Positions 28,591 to 38,195 of a DNA stretch of 64,000 bases are shown here, in pieces (within the stretch, counting starts at the first letter, position 1; every line of letters starts with the position of its first letter). Below the pieces are notes generated by a model. That model made no database searches and had not been told where the DNA came from. It saw only the letters and a list, made by a program, of their open reading frames with translations. Origin of the DNA: an uncultured Bacteroides sp. (lineage in GTDB: Bacteria > Bacteroidota > Bacteroidia > Bacteroidales > Bacteroidaceae); NCBI RefSeq assembly GCF_963666545.1, contig NZ_OY762899.1, forward strand, positions 1,550,001 through 1,614,000. Reading direction: 5' to 3'. The position numbers and the translations under genes were made by a program.

Positions 28591-30777
28591 CTATTCGGCC
28601 TTCACCTTTTCTGATTCTTCGCCCAAAACATTATAAGCTGCAATTTCATAAATACAACCGACATTAGCTTCTTTATCAAAGAATACTGTAGGAATATTAC
28701 CATCAGTTACTTGAAGTTTAGCACATAGAGTTCCATTTCTATAAATACTATAACCAGCAACAGCATTTATACTGCGAGGAATCCATCTCACTTCCCATCC
28801 CCTTGAAGTTTCTTTGATAGTAACAGCCAGAACTTTCTCGGGTATATCTACTTTAGGAAGATTACCATCTTTACAATATTTTAAATAAGAATCATGATAT
28901 TCTTTATCAACAACGTATGGACTCTCATAATGACTATAAGCAAAACAGATAAGATTGCTGACATAACCATTGACAATATCTAACTGTTTCTGAATTCTAG
29001 TTAATGGAGCACTCACCCAAAAACGTTGATCAAATGTTTCAATATTTCCCCAAAACTTCAACCCAGCCTTAGTATTAACTGCTTGCTTCAATTTTGAAAA
29101 CCACTCTTCTAAATGGTCAAGGGTCAATCCACCAGCACCGATGCAGTCCTGTGGTGAAAAGATATCTCCAACTCTGAAATGTGTCTTCGCAAATACATTT
29201 TCCCACATTTTTCGATACTCATCGGCACTTCCTCCAACCTTTTCATTCATAAACGGAGACATCATAAACGGCATATCGGGAGCGATTTTGGAAAGATAAT
29301 CCAGATTTGTATTCAATGCCTTTGCAAGAATCTCCTGCCGTTCAGCAGTCATACAATTCAAATTGTCCACTTCCCACACCCAATACCAACCATACATTGT
29401 ACTTTTATATTTCTCTTTATATAAAGCAACCAATTCATCGGCCACTTTATTACCGATTTTCATTTGATCAATCAACCAATTAGAGTCGTAATCTACTTTC
29501 CACCATCTTTCATTGAAATTTAACCCCAAAAAAACTTTAATTCCATATTTATGAGCACTACGCAGACATTTCTCAATCGTATTTTTTTGCATTGATTTCT
29601 TTGTTAGCGAAGAAGGATAATACGTCACGCTTTTCCCTTTTTCGTCGGTCAAAAGAGCTGGAGCATAAATTAAATATTTCATACCAGCTTCTCTAAGCAT
29701 AACCATCTCTTGGTCCCAACGCTCATCTTTCCAATCAGTCACCAAATATTCTTGTATAAAAGAACCATTAAAACGAGGTATATTAGTTCCTTTATTTTTC
29801 TGTTCAAACACATAATGAGAATAAGTACCTTTTAAATCCCTTATATAAGAAGTAAAACTGTTTTCATTCTCATTTAGGTTAATGACACGTACTCCCCGAC
29901 TAAGAACTTCATTATAAGCAGATGGATATCCGGTCTTGCGTCCATAAGCCAAAGCAATATTGCCACCCAGATCAATCATATAATCATTATTGTGATCATG
30001 TCCGGTAAAAACGCCAATAACATCTTTCTTTTCTATAAAAGCATAGAATAACCCGCTATTTAGACTAGGAGCAGAGACACCTTCCTGTTTTTCTCCGAAC
30101 TCACGCCAACTCCATCTAGCTGTTTCATATTCAGGAAAAGGGATATGAAAAAAAGCTAACGAAGGTAGCTTACGCTTATTATGAGCAATTACTTGATCTC
30201 TTGTTTTTCTATACCACTCAATCTGATCATGCTTAACCCAATCATAATATCCAAAAGAACGATCCTGTATTATATTATGAGAATCAAATAGGTATAATGC
30301 CCATTTTTGAATAGTACCATCAGAAGACATTATGGGAAGAGAGCAATTTCCTGAACCAGACAATTTTCCATTTTCAGCATCGTATGTCATGTTATAGGGA
30401 TTTGTCTTTAAGTATTTCAACACTTGCTCCTTTGGCATATCCGATTCACAATCATGGTTACCAAAAGTGACAGCAAAAGGCGTTTTTTCCTTTTCAAACA
30501 AATTAGCCAATCTTTCCCATCCCTTTATAGCATTACTAGAAACAACAATGTCTCCTGTCAAAATCACTAAATCAGGATGCTCAATATGCATCATCTCTCG
30601 AATCAGATTATAAGTACTATCATTCGCCAACTTGTATGAGTCACTCTCTACCCAATGAAGATCAGTTAACTGCATAATTTTAAAATTTCCTTCATGAAAT
30701 TTCAAATTGGATGTTTGGGCAAAAGCAGTAAAACAAAATATCCAACAACATATACTCAATAAAGATTTTTTCATCAT
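28591..30777 (-). CDS. Metallophosphoesterase-DUF4434-FN3-like fusion protein
   Basis: 728 residues with signal peptide ending TAFAQ. The real start may be the second Met (30774). Residues about 30-310 are a calcineurin-like phosphoesterase with all metal motifs: TDLHW (Asp39, His41), LTGD (Asp76), GNHD (Asn107, His108), HIPFPE (His211), GHDHNND (His260, His262). Residues about 335-635 are a DUF4434 domain with Glu469 in GWYWVWE and Glu580 in WGNIETF. Residues about 648-728 resemble FN3 (GWEVRWIPRS, YEIAAYNVLGE). One chain could remove a phosphate or split a phosphodiester and hydrolyse the sugar linkage. It overlaps the upstream esterase gene by 4 bp. Confidence 0.85.
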   Translation of the reverse strand: MMKKSLLSICCWIFCFTAFAQTSNLKFHEGNFKIMQLTDLHWVESDSYKLANDSTYNLIREMMHIEHPDLVILTGDIVVSSNAIKGWERLANLFEKEKTPFAVTFGNHDCESDMPKEQVLKYLKTNPYNMTYDAENGKLSGSGNCSLPIMSSDGTIQKWALYLFDSHNIIQDRSFGYYDWVKHDQIEWYRKTRDQVIAHNKRKLPSLAFFHIPFPEYETARWSWREFGEKQEGVSAPSLNSGLFYAFIEKKDVIGVFTGHDHNNDYMIDLGGNIALAYGRKTGYPSAYNEVLSRGVRVINLNENENSFTSYIRDLKGTYSHYVFEQKNKGTNIPRFNGSFIQEYLVTDWKDERWDQEMVMLREAGMKYLIYAPALLTDEKGKSVTYYPSSLTKKSMQKNTIEKCLRSAHKYGIKVFLGLNFNERWWKVDYDSNWLIDQMKIGNKVADELVALYKEKYKSTMYGWYWVWEVDNLNCMTAERQEILAKALNTNLDYLSKIAPDMPFMMSPFMNEKVGGSADEYRKMWENVFAKTHFRVGDIFSPQDCIGAGGLTLDHLEEWFSKLKQAVNTKAGLKFWGNIETFDQRFWVSAPLTRIQKQLDIVNGYVSNLICFAYSHYESPYVVDKEYHDSYLKYCKDGNLPKVDIPEKVLAVTIKETSRGWEVRWIPRSINAVAGYSIYRNGTLCAKLQVTDGNIPTVFFDKEANVGCIYEIAAYNVLGEESEKVKAE

Positions 30778-32186
30778 TTTATATCCGTTCTAAATGGCGC
30801 CAAAGGCAATCCGTTAATATCAAATAAATTAGGAACAGCATCGTTGGTAAAACAATAGCGTACAGCAACAGGATCTTTCACCCTATCTGCAGAAATATTA
30901 AGATTTCCATCCCGCATAATTTTAGCTTTTGCAGGATATATCTTTCCTTCTTTATCTACAATTTCAAAATTGCGAATAACCTCACCATGGCTGCTCAGTT
31001 TTCCAAGTGCTATAGTAGAAACTATAACTTTACTACCTTTTATTTTAGCTTCCTTAAACATCGGGAAATACGGTTGCAGATTTTCTCGATGATAAGTATT
31101 TTTTAAAGCCATATTAGCTAAGCGAACTCCGACTCCTTTTTTCTTATTTGGATGTAATTCTGAAACATCATTTACCAAATCACTAATAACAACCATGCCA
31201 GTATTAGCGAGCGTTGACAACACATTTGCTTGTTGCTCTCGAAGAAAAGCCGCATTTCTATCTGCATAACCATTATACGGAGCTATTTGCACATAATAAA
31301 AAGGCAAAAAAAGATGAAAAGCATTACGCCACCCCCTTATCATACCATTAAATAAATCACCGTAATCTGCGGCACGTTCATTATTCGCTTCTCCTTGATA
31401 CCAAATGACTCCGGCTATAGTATAGTTGGTGATCGGATAAATCATTGCATTATAGATAGAAGAATTAGCAGTAGGTGCCCAATCAGGGACTTTCTTCTTT
31501 GTTTTTTCAAACAGTGTGTTTTCTAGTTTATATGTAGATTCAGCGATCCAAGGTTCTATAGATGTACCTCCCCAGTATGATCCAATCAATCCCACAGGAA
31601 CATTCAACGCCTCATTCAAGCGTTGTCCAAAAAAGAATCCAACAGCGCTAAAATCCATAGAAGTTTCAGGAGAGCAGATTTCCCATTTTCCTTCAAACCT
31701 CTCCACAGGATATTTAGAACAAGATTTCGCTATTTTAAAAAAACGAACTTGCTTATTTTCCAATGCCTTCGTCATATCGCCTGCATCAGAGACGCCATAA
31801 TTCAGGCAATATTCCATATTAGATTGACCGGAACAGATCCAAGTCTCACCCATTAAAATATCTTTAACTTCTTTGACTAATTTGTTTTTCCACCCATAAA
31901 AACAAATACTATGAGGACCTGCTGTCTCCGGAGTTCGGATGTAAGTTTCCCAAACACAATTCTTATCCGAAGATACATGAACAGTATCTGTTGGCGCCCA
32001 ACTACAAACAATTTTCAGATCCCAAATACCGGGACACCATCCCCAAAGTTTTACTTCGGAATTCCGCTGCATCACAGCATGATCACTAATGATAGAAGGA
32101 AGAGCAAATTCGCTATCCTGAGCAGAAAGATTTGTCGATGATAGTATAAGTCCTATAATAAATAATAATTGTTTCATGTCTTTCAT
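30774..32186 (-). CDS. SGNH esterase, sialate O-acetylesterase family
   Basis: 470 residues; a signal peptide (LSSTNLSAQDSEF) fits a start at the second Met (32177). Block I with nucleophile Ser is ICSGQSNMEY; the oxyanion Gly-containing YWGGTSIEPWIAES and the block III IWYQGEANNERA follow. The catalytic His is probably in SELHPNKK. Such enzymes remove acetyl groups from sialic acids or other polysaccharides in the periplasm. No sialidase or sialic acid lyase is seen in the locus, so the true substrate may be another acetylated glycan. It is 2 bp from the upstream DUF4434 stop and overlaps the downstream fusion gene. Confidence 0.85.
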   Translation of the reverse strand: MKDMKQLLFIIGLILSSTNLSAQDSEFALPSIISDHAVMQRNSEVKLWGWCPGIWDLKIVCSWAPTDTVHVSSDKNCVWETYIRTPETAGPHSICFYGWKNKLVKEVKDILMGETWICSGQSNMEYCLNYGVSDAGDMTKALENKQVRFFKIAKSCSKYPVERFEGKWEICSPETSMDFSAVGFFFGQRLNEALNVPVGLIGSYWGGTSIEPWIAESTYKLENTLFEKTKKKVPDWAPTANSSIYNAMIYPITNYTIAGVIWYQGEANNERAADYGDLFNGMIRGWRNAFHLFLPFYYVQIAPYNGYADRNAAFLREQQANVLSTLANTGMVVISDLVNDVSELHPNKKKGVGVRLANMALKNTYHRENLQPYFPMFKEAKIKGSKVIVSTIALGKLSSHGEVIRNFEIVDKEGKIYPAKAKIMRDGNLNISADRVKDPVAVRYCFTNDAVPNLFDINGLPLAPFRTDIK

Positions 32187-32188
32187 TA

Positions 32189-33250
32189 TTAAAATGTCTG
32201 CTTACTATACCAACTCATATACTGATTATACAACCTTACAGTCTCATCACGCAACCCCGCATGTGCTTTAGAGTTAGGTTTATTCATAATTCCTAGATAT
32301 TGATAAACTAATATTTTATCAACGAAAGGAGAAATATCCTCCATCTGTTTCAAAATGCGAGTTTCAAAATCTGCCGGCATCAAATTTCCACTTGTACCTC
32401 TTCCAAAATAAAATAACTCCATATCTGCCCAAATTCTGGAACGAGCCGCTTTTTGATGAGCATTATACAAGTGTTCAAAGTAAATTGCAGGATCACCTAA
32501 TTTAGTAGAGTTTACACCGACACCATCTTGATAAGCAATTATTTCTATATTCATACGCTCCAACTGGCGTACATAACCATCATCGGCCCTCTCTGCCTTA
32601 ATATTGTATGGAGCAATCAAATTAACACAACTAGGATTTAAATTTTTGGCTAACTGAGCACAATCATTTACATAATCAATGAAATATTCATCAAAATAGG
32701 GATGTATCCAAGCCTCATTCGGGAAATACCAACCATAAAAGCTCTCATGAGAACCATATTTAGCATAAATTTCTTCCATCGATTTAGCTCTTTTATATCT
32801 AATGCTCTTATCTTGCATCATTTTCTCAACTTCTCTGCCATCTCCCCAAAAATCATTACTGATAAAGAACTTAATACCTACTTCATCAGCAGCAGAAAGA
32901 ACCGCCTCGATAGGATCATCACAAACCAAATCAAATTTAGGAGCAAGTGTAGTATCATAAAAAGCTTTATCAAATGCAGCAATACTCATCAAGACCAAGT
33001 ATTCTAAGCCTGCTTCTTTAATTTCATATACTTTTTCTTTCCATTGCTGTGTAGTAAAATTAGCTAAATCTTTATCCCAGTATTCGCTCTCAGTAGGTAG
33101 TAAATGCTGAAATTCAAACCAAGAACCCGATATAGGCTTTATTAGATGATTCTGCGAAGCTTGTCGGAGAATTTTAGCCTGAGCAAATTCAGGCAATATC
33201 ATACCGGCAGCTCCTAGCCCCAATGTAGTCAGGAAATTACGTCTATCCAT
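32189..33250 (-). CDS. DUF4434 putative glycosidase with Tat-type signal
   Basis: 353 residues. The N-terminus MDRRNFLTTLGLGAAGMIL has a twin-arginine motif followed by a short hydrophobic stretch, suggesting Tat export. A single DUF4434 barrel follows with Glu179 in GWYFPNE and Glu278 in WADMELF, matching the two invariant Glu positions in the other three copies, plus the shared IIAYQD segment. No accessory domain is present. It lies between ribokinase (38 bp upstream) and the SGNH esterase gene (2 bp downstream). A hydrolase role on a locus-specific glycan is inferred. Confidence 0.75.
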   Translation of the reverse strand: MDRRNFLTTLGLGAAGMILPEFAQAKILRQASQNHLIKPISGSWFEFQHLLPTESEYWDKDLANFTTQQWKEKVYEIKEAGLEYLVLMSIAAFDKAFYDTTLAPKFDLVCDDPIEAVLSAADEVGIKFFISNDFWGDGREVEKMMQDKSIRYKRAKSMEEIYAKYGSHESFYGWYFPNEAWIHPYFDEYFIDYVNDCAQLAKNLNPSCVNLIAPYNIKAERADDGYVRQLERMNIEIIAYQDGVGVNSTKLGDPAIYFEHLYNAHQKAARSRIWADMELFYFGRGTSGNLMPADFETRILKQMEDISPFVDKILVYQYLGIMNKPNSKAHAGLRDETVRLYNQYMSWYSKQTF

Positions 33251-33288
33251 AGATCTATTTATTAATTGATTCTACCTCATTCGATTTA

Positions 33289-34185
33289 TCATAATTCTTT
33301 CCGATAAGGAATAGATTGCTGTGCTCCCATTCTGGTTACGGCAATGGAAGATGCTTTCGAAGCCATCATTACCGCCTGCTTCAAGTCCAAACCTTCTGCC
33401 AAAGCCACACACAAAGCTCCGTTAAACGTATCACCGGCAGCTGTTGTGTCTATAGCTTTTACTTTAAAAGAGTCCATGTTATATGCAACAGCCCCTTCTT
33501 TCACGAAACATCCATTGGAACCTAATGTAATTATCACATTCTCTATTCCCTTTAAGCTCAATTCGTTCGCAGCTTGCTCCACATCAGAGTCATTGATTAT
33601 TCTAACTCCTGTCAGCATCTCTGCTTCAATTCGATTCGGAGTAATCATATATAAATATTGCAACAAAGATTCAGGCAATACTTGGGCCGGAGCTGGATTT
33701 AGCACAACTTTTACCCCTTTTTCGTAAGCTTTTCGAGCAGCATATTCAACCGTCTGAGTTGGTATTTCCAATTGCATCAGAAGAATATCCCCTTCGCACA
33801 TTTCACCCGTAATCTTATCAATATCTTGTTCGTTCAGTAACATATTAGCACCAGAAGCTACAACAATGCTATTCTCCGCATTCTCATCAATACTAATTAA
33901 AGCCACACCCGAAGCTATACTTTTATCGCGCACAATATGGTGGGTATTAATGTTTTCTTCCTCAAAAGCCCTAAGTGCTTGCTTCCCAAAAATATCGTCA
34001 CCTAATTTAGACAAAAACACTAGATTCCCTCCCAGCCTCTTTACCGCAACGGCTTGATTTGCCCCTTTTCCTCCCTGATTCATAAAAAACTCTCCACCCA
34101 AAATTGTTTCACCAGGAATCGGCAAGCGAGACGTTTTTACAACCATATCAGTATTGGAGCTACCAATAACTATAATTCTTTTCAT
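33289..34185 (-). CDS. rbsK: Ribokinase
   Basis: 298 residues, PfkB family. Signature 1 is GGEFFMNQGGKGANQAVAVKRLGG near residues 30-60 and signature 2 is DTTAAGDTFNGALCVAL, with the catalytic Asp in AAGD. N-terminal SSNTDMVVK is the sugar-contact region of ribokinases. It phosphorylates D-ribose to ribose 5-phosphate with ATP in the cytoplasm. Presence in this operon with an ADP-ribosylglycohydrolase and a GRP permease points to ribose as one product of the locus. It is followed 38 bp later by a DUF4434 gene. A related deoxyribose or adenosine kinase role is a less likely alternative. Confidence 0.9.
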   Translation of the reverse strand: MKRIIVIGSSNTDMVVKTSRLPIPGETILGGEFFMNQGGKGANQAVAVKRLGGNLVFLSKLGDDIFGKQALRAFEEENINTHHIVRDKSIASGVALISIDENAENSIVVASGANMLLNEQDIDKITGEMCEGDILLMQLEIPTQTVEYAARKAYEKGVKVVLNPAPAQVLPESLLQYLYMITPNRIEAEMLTGVRIINDSDVEQAANELSLKGIENVIITLGSNGCFVKEGAVAYNMDSFKVKAIDTTAAGDTFNGALCVALAEGLDLKQAVMMASKASSIAVTRMGAQQSIPYRKEL

Positions 34186-34197
34186 AACAGAAATTCT

Positions 34198-35376
34198 TTA
34201 CTTTAATTTGTCTAATTCTTCCAGCACTTTCCAGCACTGATACAACCCTCTTGGTACATGGAAACATCCTTTCCACTTGCCACCTTTCAGGGGTAATAAC
34301 ACCTCTCCTCTTCTATCAAGATAACCGAACCACTCTGAATATTCAGGATCTTTAAAATGAGTCCAGACATAATCATGTACTTTCTCAAACCATTCCAAAC
34401 ATTCCTGTGAACCGGTTAGCTGATAACCTTTTAACAACGAGATGAGGGTTTCGATGTGTACCCACCATAGTTTTTGATCCCACTCTAGTTGTTGAGGAGG
34501 ACAACCTAAACGATCTTTAAAATAGAAGATGCCTCCATACTGCTCATCCCAACCATATTTTACCATGGTCAAGGTGATGTCTTTAGCCTTTTCTATCAAG
34601 TCAGGACGATTCAGCCTCTTACCCAGATCCATGATAAACCACATGGCTTCAATGGAGTGACCGGGATTAACCAACCGTCCATCAAAAGTGTTGGATAACT
34701 GACCGTCGGTCGTTACATTTTCAATAATAATCCCCCCTAATTCAGGACGATAGAAGACATCCATCACTTCGTGTATGCATGTTTCGATAGTCTGCTTTAA
34801 GTAGTCTTCATCCAGTAGATGTTCAATCTCCAAGGCCAGATTACAAAGGATCATAGGCAATGCAAAATTCTTCAAATCACGTGTGCCCGGATGCAGCTTG
34901 TTCCACTTACCTTTCGGGTTCTCTACTTTCGAAAGGATAATTTCAAAGGTCTTCTTCGCAATATCTGCATATTCCTGATTACCCGTAGCAAGGCTCAATT
35001 GCCCAAAAGCCATTGTAGCAAAGGTATATGAAAAGATATTGTATGGCTCCACCAAGGGCCGTCCCTCTCTATCAAGAGAGAAGTACCAATTATAATTCCC
35101 ATCATGACCAAATTTCTTCAGAAACTCTCCTCCCTGAACAGCACAGTCCAACCATTCTTTCCGCTTTTCCACTTTATTGTAAAGCATTGAGAACATCCAA
35201 ACTTCACGCCCTTGCAACCACACAAACTTATCTGTGTCGAATACACTGCCGTCTCTGTCAAGGCAAGTGAAATAGCCTCCAAACTCTTTATCCTGAGAAT
35301 TATTGAGCCAAAAAGGTAAGACTCCGTCAAGCAACTCAGTTTTGTACTGTGCCGCCAATTCTTTAAAAACCATCAT
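34198..35376 (-). CDS. AGE-family epimerase (N-acylglucosamine 2-epimerase-like)
   Basis: 392 residues forming the (alpha/alpha)6 barrel of the AGE/RnBP family. Motifs with candidate catalytic histidines are NPGHSIEAMW and KGCFHVPRGLYQ; the WLQGREVWMFSMLYN block fits AGE rather than cellobiose 2-epimerase. It interconverts the C2 epimers of ManNAc and GlcNAc, or of free hexoses, in the cytoplasm. Bacteroides use an AGE-type enzyme as NanE, but no sialate lyase is present here. Mannose/glucose or ManNAc/GlcNAc epimerisation of a liberated sugar is thus inferred. It lies between the MFS porter and ribokinase genes with 12-30 bp gaps. Confidence 0.85.
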   Translation of the reverse strand: MMVFKELAAQYKTELLDGVLPFWLNNSQDKEFGGYFTCLDRDGSVFDTDKFVWLQGREVWMFSMLYNKVEKRKEWLDCAVQGGEFLKKFGHDGNYNWYFSLDREGRPLVEPYNIFSYTFATMAFGQLSLATGNQEYADIAKKTFEIILSKVENPKGKWNKLHPGTRDLKNFALPMILCNLALEIEHLLDEDYLKQTIETCIHEVMDVFYRPELGGIIIENVTTDGQLSNTFDGRLVNPGHSIEAMWFIMDLGKRLNRPDLIEKAKDITLTMVKYGWDEQYGGIFYFKDRLGCPPQQLEWDQKLWWVHIETLISLLKGYQLTGSQECLEWFEKVHDYVWTHFKDPEYSEWFGYLDRRGEVLLPLKGGKWKGCFHVPRGLYQCWKVLEELDKLK

Positions 35377-35406
35377 TTAATTTGTATTTATACGATTAAG
35401 GTCGAT

Positions 35407-36813
35407 TTATTTATTCCAATATTTTTCAATTTCTTCAAGAGACTTTCCGGTAGTCTCAGGTACAAACTTCCAGACGATCAGCATGTATGGGATACACATC
35501 ACAGCAAACAGAATGAATGTTCCGGCGGGGGAAAGATTTTGGAGCATCCAGGGGGTTAACTGTCCGATGAGATAAGTACCCACCCATAAAGAAAATCCGG
35601 CTATAGACATGGCCAAGCCTCTTACCTTTATAGGATACATTTCTGATAATAACACCCATACCACTGCGCAAATGGATATGGCACAACAGAATATATAAAA
35701 GAGAAAGAATATTAATAAGAAAACATTCGGGATACCCATCGATTCGCCTGCCATAAAATAGAAAGCAATTAGCAGTAATGAGAGTATCATTCCCGAAACG
35801 CCATAATACACAAGGCTTTTTCTTCCCACCTTATCTATTATGAACACTGCAAGAACTGTGGTGAGCATATTGACAAGTCCGACAAGTACTTGATAAAAAA
35901 GAGAGTCACCACCGGAAAGACCTGCATTTTCAAAGATAGTCGGTCCATAATAGAGTACAGCGTTCACGCCCATAAACTGGCCTAATATTGCTATACATAC
36001 ACCTATCACAACAGCTTTTAAAATACCCGGTTTCATCAACGATGACCATTCTGATTTTGTATCAGCATCAACAACCTGGCGGGTAATACCTACTTGATTT
36101 TTAGCTTCTCCCACTGAGTTATAGATACGAACAAGAATATTGTTTGCCTTTGCATCCTGACCTTTTAAGATAAGCCAACGTGGACTCTCTGGTATAAAGA
36201 AAATGATAAGGAAAAAGAATACAGCCGGTAATGATTCCATCCCAAGCATGCCTCTCCATATTTCTGAAACAAAGATTTTATCGAGTAGTGGAGTACCTGA
36301 AATAACTCCCGTTTCAGCCCATAACATTAACTGATAGTTCATTAGGTAAGCACCTAAAAAACCAACTGTTACTGCTAATTGATACAAAGAAACCAATCGG
36401 CCCCGATATTGCGGTACAGAAACTTCGGATATATACAATGGTGAAATAATAGAAACAACACCTATTCCTACCCCACCAATAATACGATAAACAACCAGCT
36501 GGTCGAAATTAGAACATAAAGCACAACCTATGCCGGAAGCGGAAAATAACATGGCAGAAATAAGCATCGTTTTCTTTCTACCAATATGATCGCTTAAAAC
36601 TCCGGCAGATAAGACTCCAATGATAGATCCGACCAAAGCGCAACCCACATACCAACCTTGTTGCATGGCATCTAGATGGAAAAGAGTAGTAACCTGAGCG
36701 ATCGTTCCAGAAATTACAGCCGTGTCATATCCAAACAGGAAGCCTCCTAATGCAGCTACTACAGAAAGAAAGATTAAATATCCCGTGTTAACTTGTGAGT
36801 TCATCTGCATCAT
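35407..36813 (-). CDS. Sugar porter, MFS superfamily (XylE/GalP-like)
   Basis: 468 residues with twelve helices. Sugar-porter signatures are GFLFGYDTAVISG, SDHIGRKK, the RIIGGVGIGVVSIISPLYISE block, PESPRWL, and the C-terminal VPETTGKSLEEIE. It is a proton-coupled monosaccharide importer in the inner membrane, likely for xylose, galactose, glucose or arabinose. In this locus galactose freed by GH27 is the natural candidate; this is inference. It overlaps the upstream DUF4434 gene by 4 bp (ATGA), so the two are translationally coupled. Confidence 0.93.
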   Translation of the reverse strand: MMQMNSQVNTGYLIFLSVVAALGGFLFGYDTAVISGTIAQVTTLFHLDAMQQGWYVGCALVGSIIGVLSAGVLSDHIGRKKTMLISAMLFSASGIGCALCSNFDQLVVYRIIGGVGIGVVSIISPLYISEVSVPQYRGRLVSLYQLAVTVGFLGAYLMNYQLMLWAETGVISGTPLLDKIFVSEIWRGMLGMESLPAVFFFLIIFFIPESPRWLILKGQDAKANNILVRIYNSVGEAKNQVGITRQVVDADTKSEWSSLMKPGILKAVVIGVCIAILGQFMGVNAVLYYGPTIFENAGLSGGDSLFYQVLVGLVNMLTTVLAVFIIDKVGRKSLVYYGVSGMILSLLLIAFYFMAGESMGIPNVFLLIFFLFYIFCCAISICAVVWVLLSEMYPIKVRGLAMSIAGFSLWVGTYLIGQLTPWMLQNLSPAGTFILFAVMCIPYMLIVWKFVPETTGKSLEEIEKYWNK

Positions 36814-37907
36814 TTTATTTGAAAGTATTCTTTATATCTGTCGTAAAGGTGACCGGCTTGTAAATAAGCCGATTGCGGACTCATAAAATGAGAGAATTCA
36901 AAGGTTATCGCTTTATCGTAACCTGCCCGTTGGGCTGCCTCAAGTTTCATTCTGAGCTTATCAAACTTAATAGGAAAAAAATGGATTGGCATATCACGGT
37001 CAAAAGATTCAGCATTTGTCCAGCATTGCATACCATATTTATTCGCCAGTTTCTTGTTCACTGAAAAGAAAGCATCCAATTCATCATAATCAATATGTCC
37101 ATCTTGAAAAGCACAAGCATCTACTACATCATGAATTCCATCAAAGATCTCATTCCATTCTCTTTCGTGTTCTTCCACAGAAACAGCATCTTCACGAGTA
37201 AGCTTCTCCGTACCCATCACTGCTTTCTTTCCGTCAATCCAAGGAGAGATAAATGTGGGCAGACCACCAGACACATCTTTGCACTGTTTCCCCATCGCAC
37301 GAAAAGCGCCAATGGCTCCTTTGGTTTTACGACTAATCTCACCACTAATATACCATCCGCCAAAGCTTTTGTACTTCTCTCCGTAGTTTTTCCAGACTTC
37401 GTCAATCACATATTTATTATCTTCTATCTCCCAACTTAAATCACCGGTATCCCAGTATTTACCGGAATCATACAGACCAAAATAGAATTTCATTCCGTAT
37501 TTCTCTGCAAGACGAAGATACATATCCACTAAATCGACAGAAGGCATGTAGCATCCTTTTCCCAAAAGATACTTAGAAGGATACGTCATAAACTTGCGAT
37601 AGCCCGAACGAATTAGAATAACCGTATCAATGCCAATGTTCTTCATGTGCTGGAAATCCAGATCCCATTCTTTCTCTCCCCAATTTTGATGAGGAATATC
37701 ATGGGATATTTCATCGAGAAAAGTACCGGATATCTTCAGCCCCTTATTAGGAGGAACAATCAGTTTACTTCCTGATGACGTTTTAGTTCCTGCCAGAATT
37801 GTCGTATCCTCCGGCCGGTTTAATCCAAATAACGAAGGTGCTACTAAGGCTGAAGCTCCGGCTAAAGCAGCTTTTTTCAGGAAGTCTCTACGATCGTTTG
37901 TTTTCAT
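36810..37907 (-). CDS. DUF4434 putative glycosidase with Tat-type signal (first gene of the locus)
   Basis: 365 residues. N-terminal NDRRDFLKKAALAGASALVA has a twin-arginine motif and hydrophobic core. The DUF4434 barrel retains Glu190 in GWYISGE and Glu300 in WTNAESF, and a shared FQDGHIDYDE segment; it is the most diverged of the four copies. Being nearest the divergent ROK regulator and a -7 box, it is the probable first gene of the transcript running to at least 18.2 kb. It is coupled to the MFS gene by a 4-bp overlap. Confidence 0.75.
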   Translation of the reverse strand: MKTNDRRDFLKKAALAGASALVAPSLFGLNRPEDTTILAGTKTSSGSKLIVPPNKGLKISGTFLDEISHDIPHQNWGEKEWDLDFQHMKNIGIDTVILIRSGYRKFMTYPSKYLLGKGCYMPSVDLVDMYLRLAEKYGMKFYFGLYDSGKYWDTGDLSWEIEDNKYVIDEVWKNYGEKYKSFGGWYISGEISRKTKGAIGAFRAMGKQCKDVSGGLPTFISPWIDGKKAVMGTEKLTREDAVSVEEHEREWNEIFDGIHDVVDACAFQDGHIDYDELDAFFSVNKKLANKYGMQCWTNAESFDRDMPIHFFPIKFDKLRMKLEAAQRAGYDKAITFEFSHFMSPQSAYLQAGHLYDRYKEYFQIK

Positions 37908-37959
37908 ATAATTAAGACTTTTAAAAAATAAGTAAAGTATTAAGGTGGTTCTCTAAATG

Positions 37960-37993
37960 CAAATATACACACTTTTATTAAATAAGCAACAAA
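37960..37993 (-). promoter_or_regulatory. Predicted promoter of the 38-to-12 kb catabolic operon
   Basis: On the minus strand TATATTTG (37960-37967) matches the Bacteroides -7 box. A TTTG -33 element lies at 37990-37993, 22 bp away (19-21 is typical). It is 53 bp upstream of the first DUF4434 gene. The divergent 313-bp region 37908-38220 also contains the ROK gene promoter, so a ROK operator is expected there, although no clear palindrome was recognised. Confidence 0.5.
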
Positions 37994-38187
37994 TAATAAA
38001 TTATTTTATTATATAACCCTATTTTTATTCTAAATATTTATAAAACCCTCCTCATTTAGCCTAATACAATGATTTTGAGATAATAAAATAGCTCTATTTG
38101 CATTAATCGGCTTCGTTTAGAGAAGAAATATAGCCTATACAAATAAACAAAATGACACAAAACTGAAACATTATTAAATTTATTTGG

Positions 38188-38195
38188 TATATTTG
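38188..38195 (+). promoter_or_regulatory. -7 box for the ROK regulator gene
   Basis: TATATTTG, 25 bp upstream of the ATG at 38221, without a recognisable -33 TTTG. It is divergent from the catabolic operon promoter about 195 bp away. Confidence 0.45.

Noticed and set aside
30774-35376. Complete sialic acid catabolic (nan) operon
   Set aside because: A sialate-acetylesterase-like protein and AGE epimerase are present, but no sialidase, sialate lyase or NanT-type transporter is seen.
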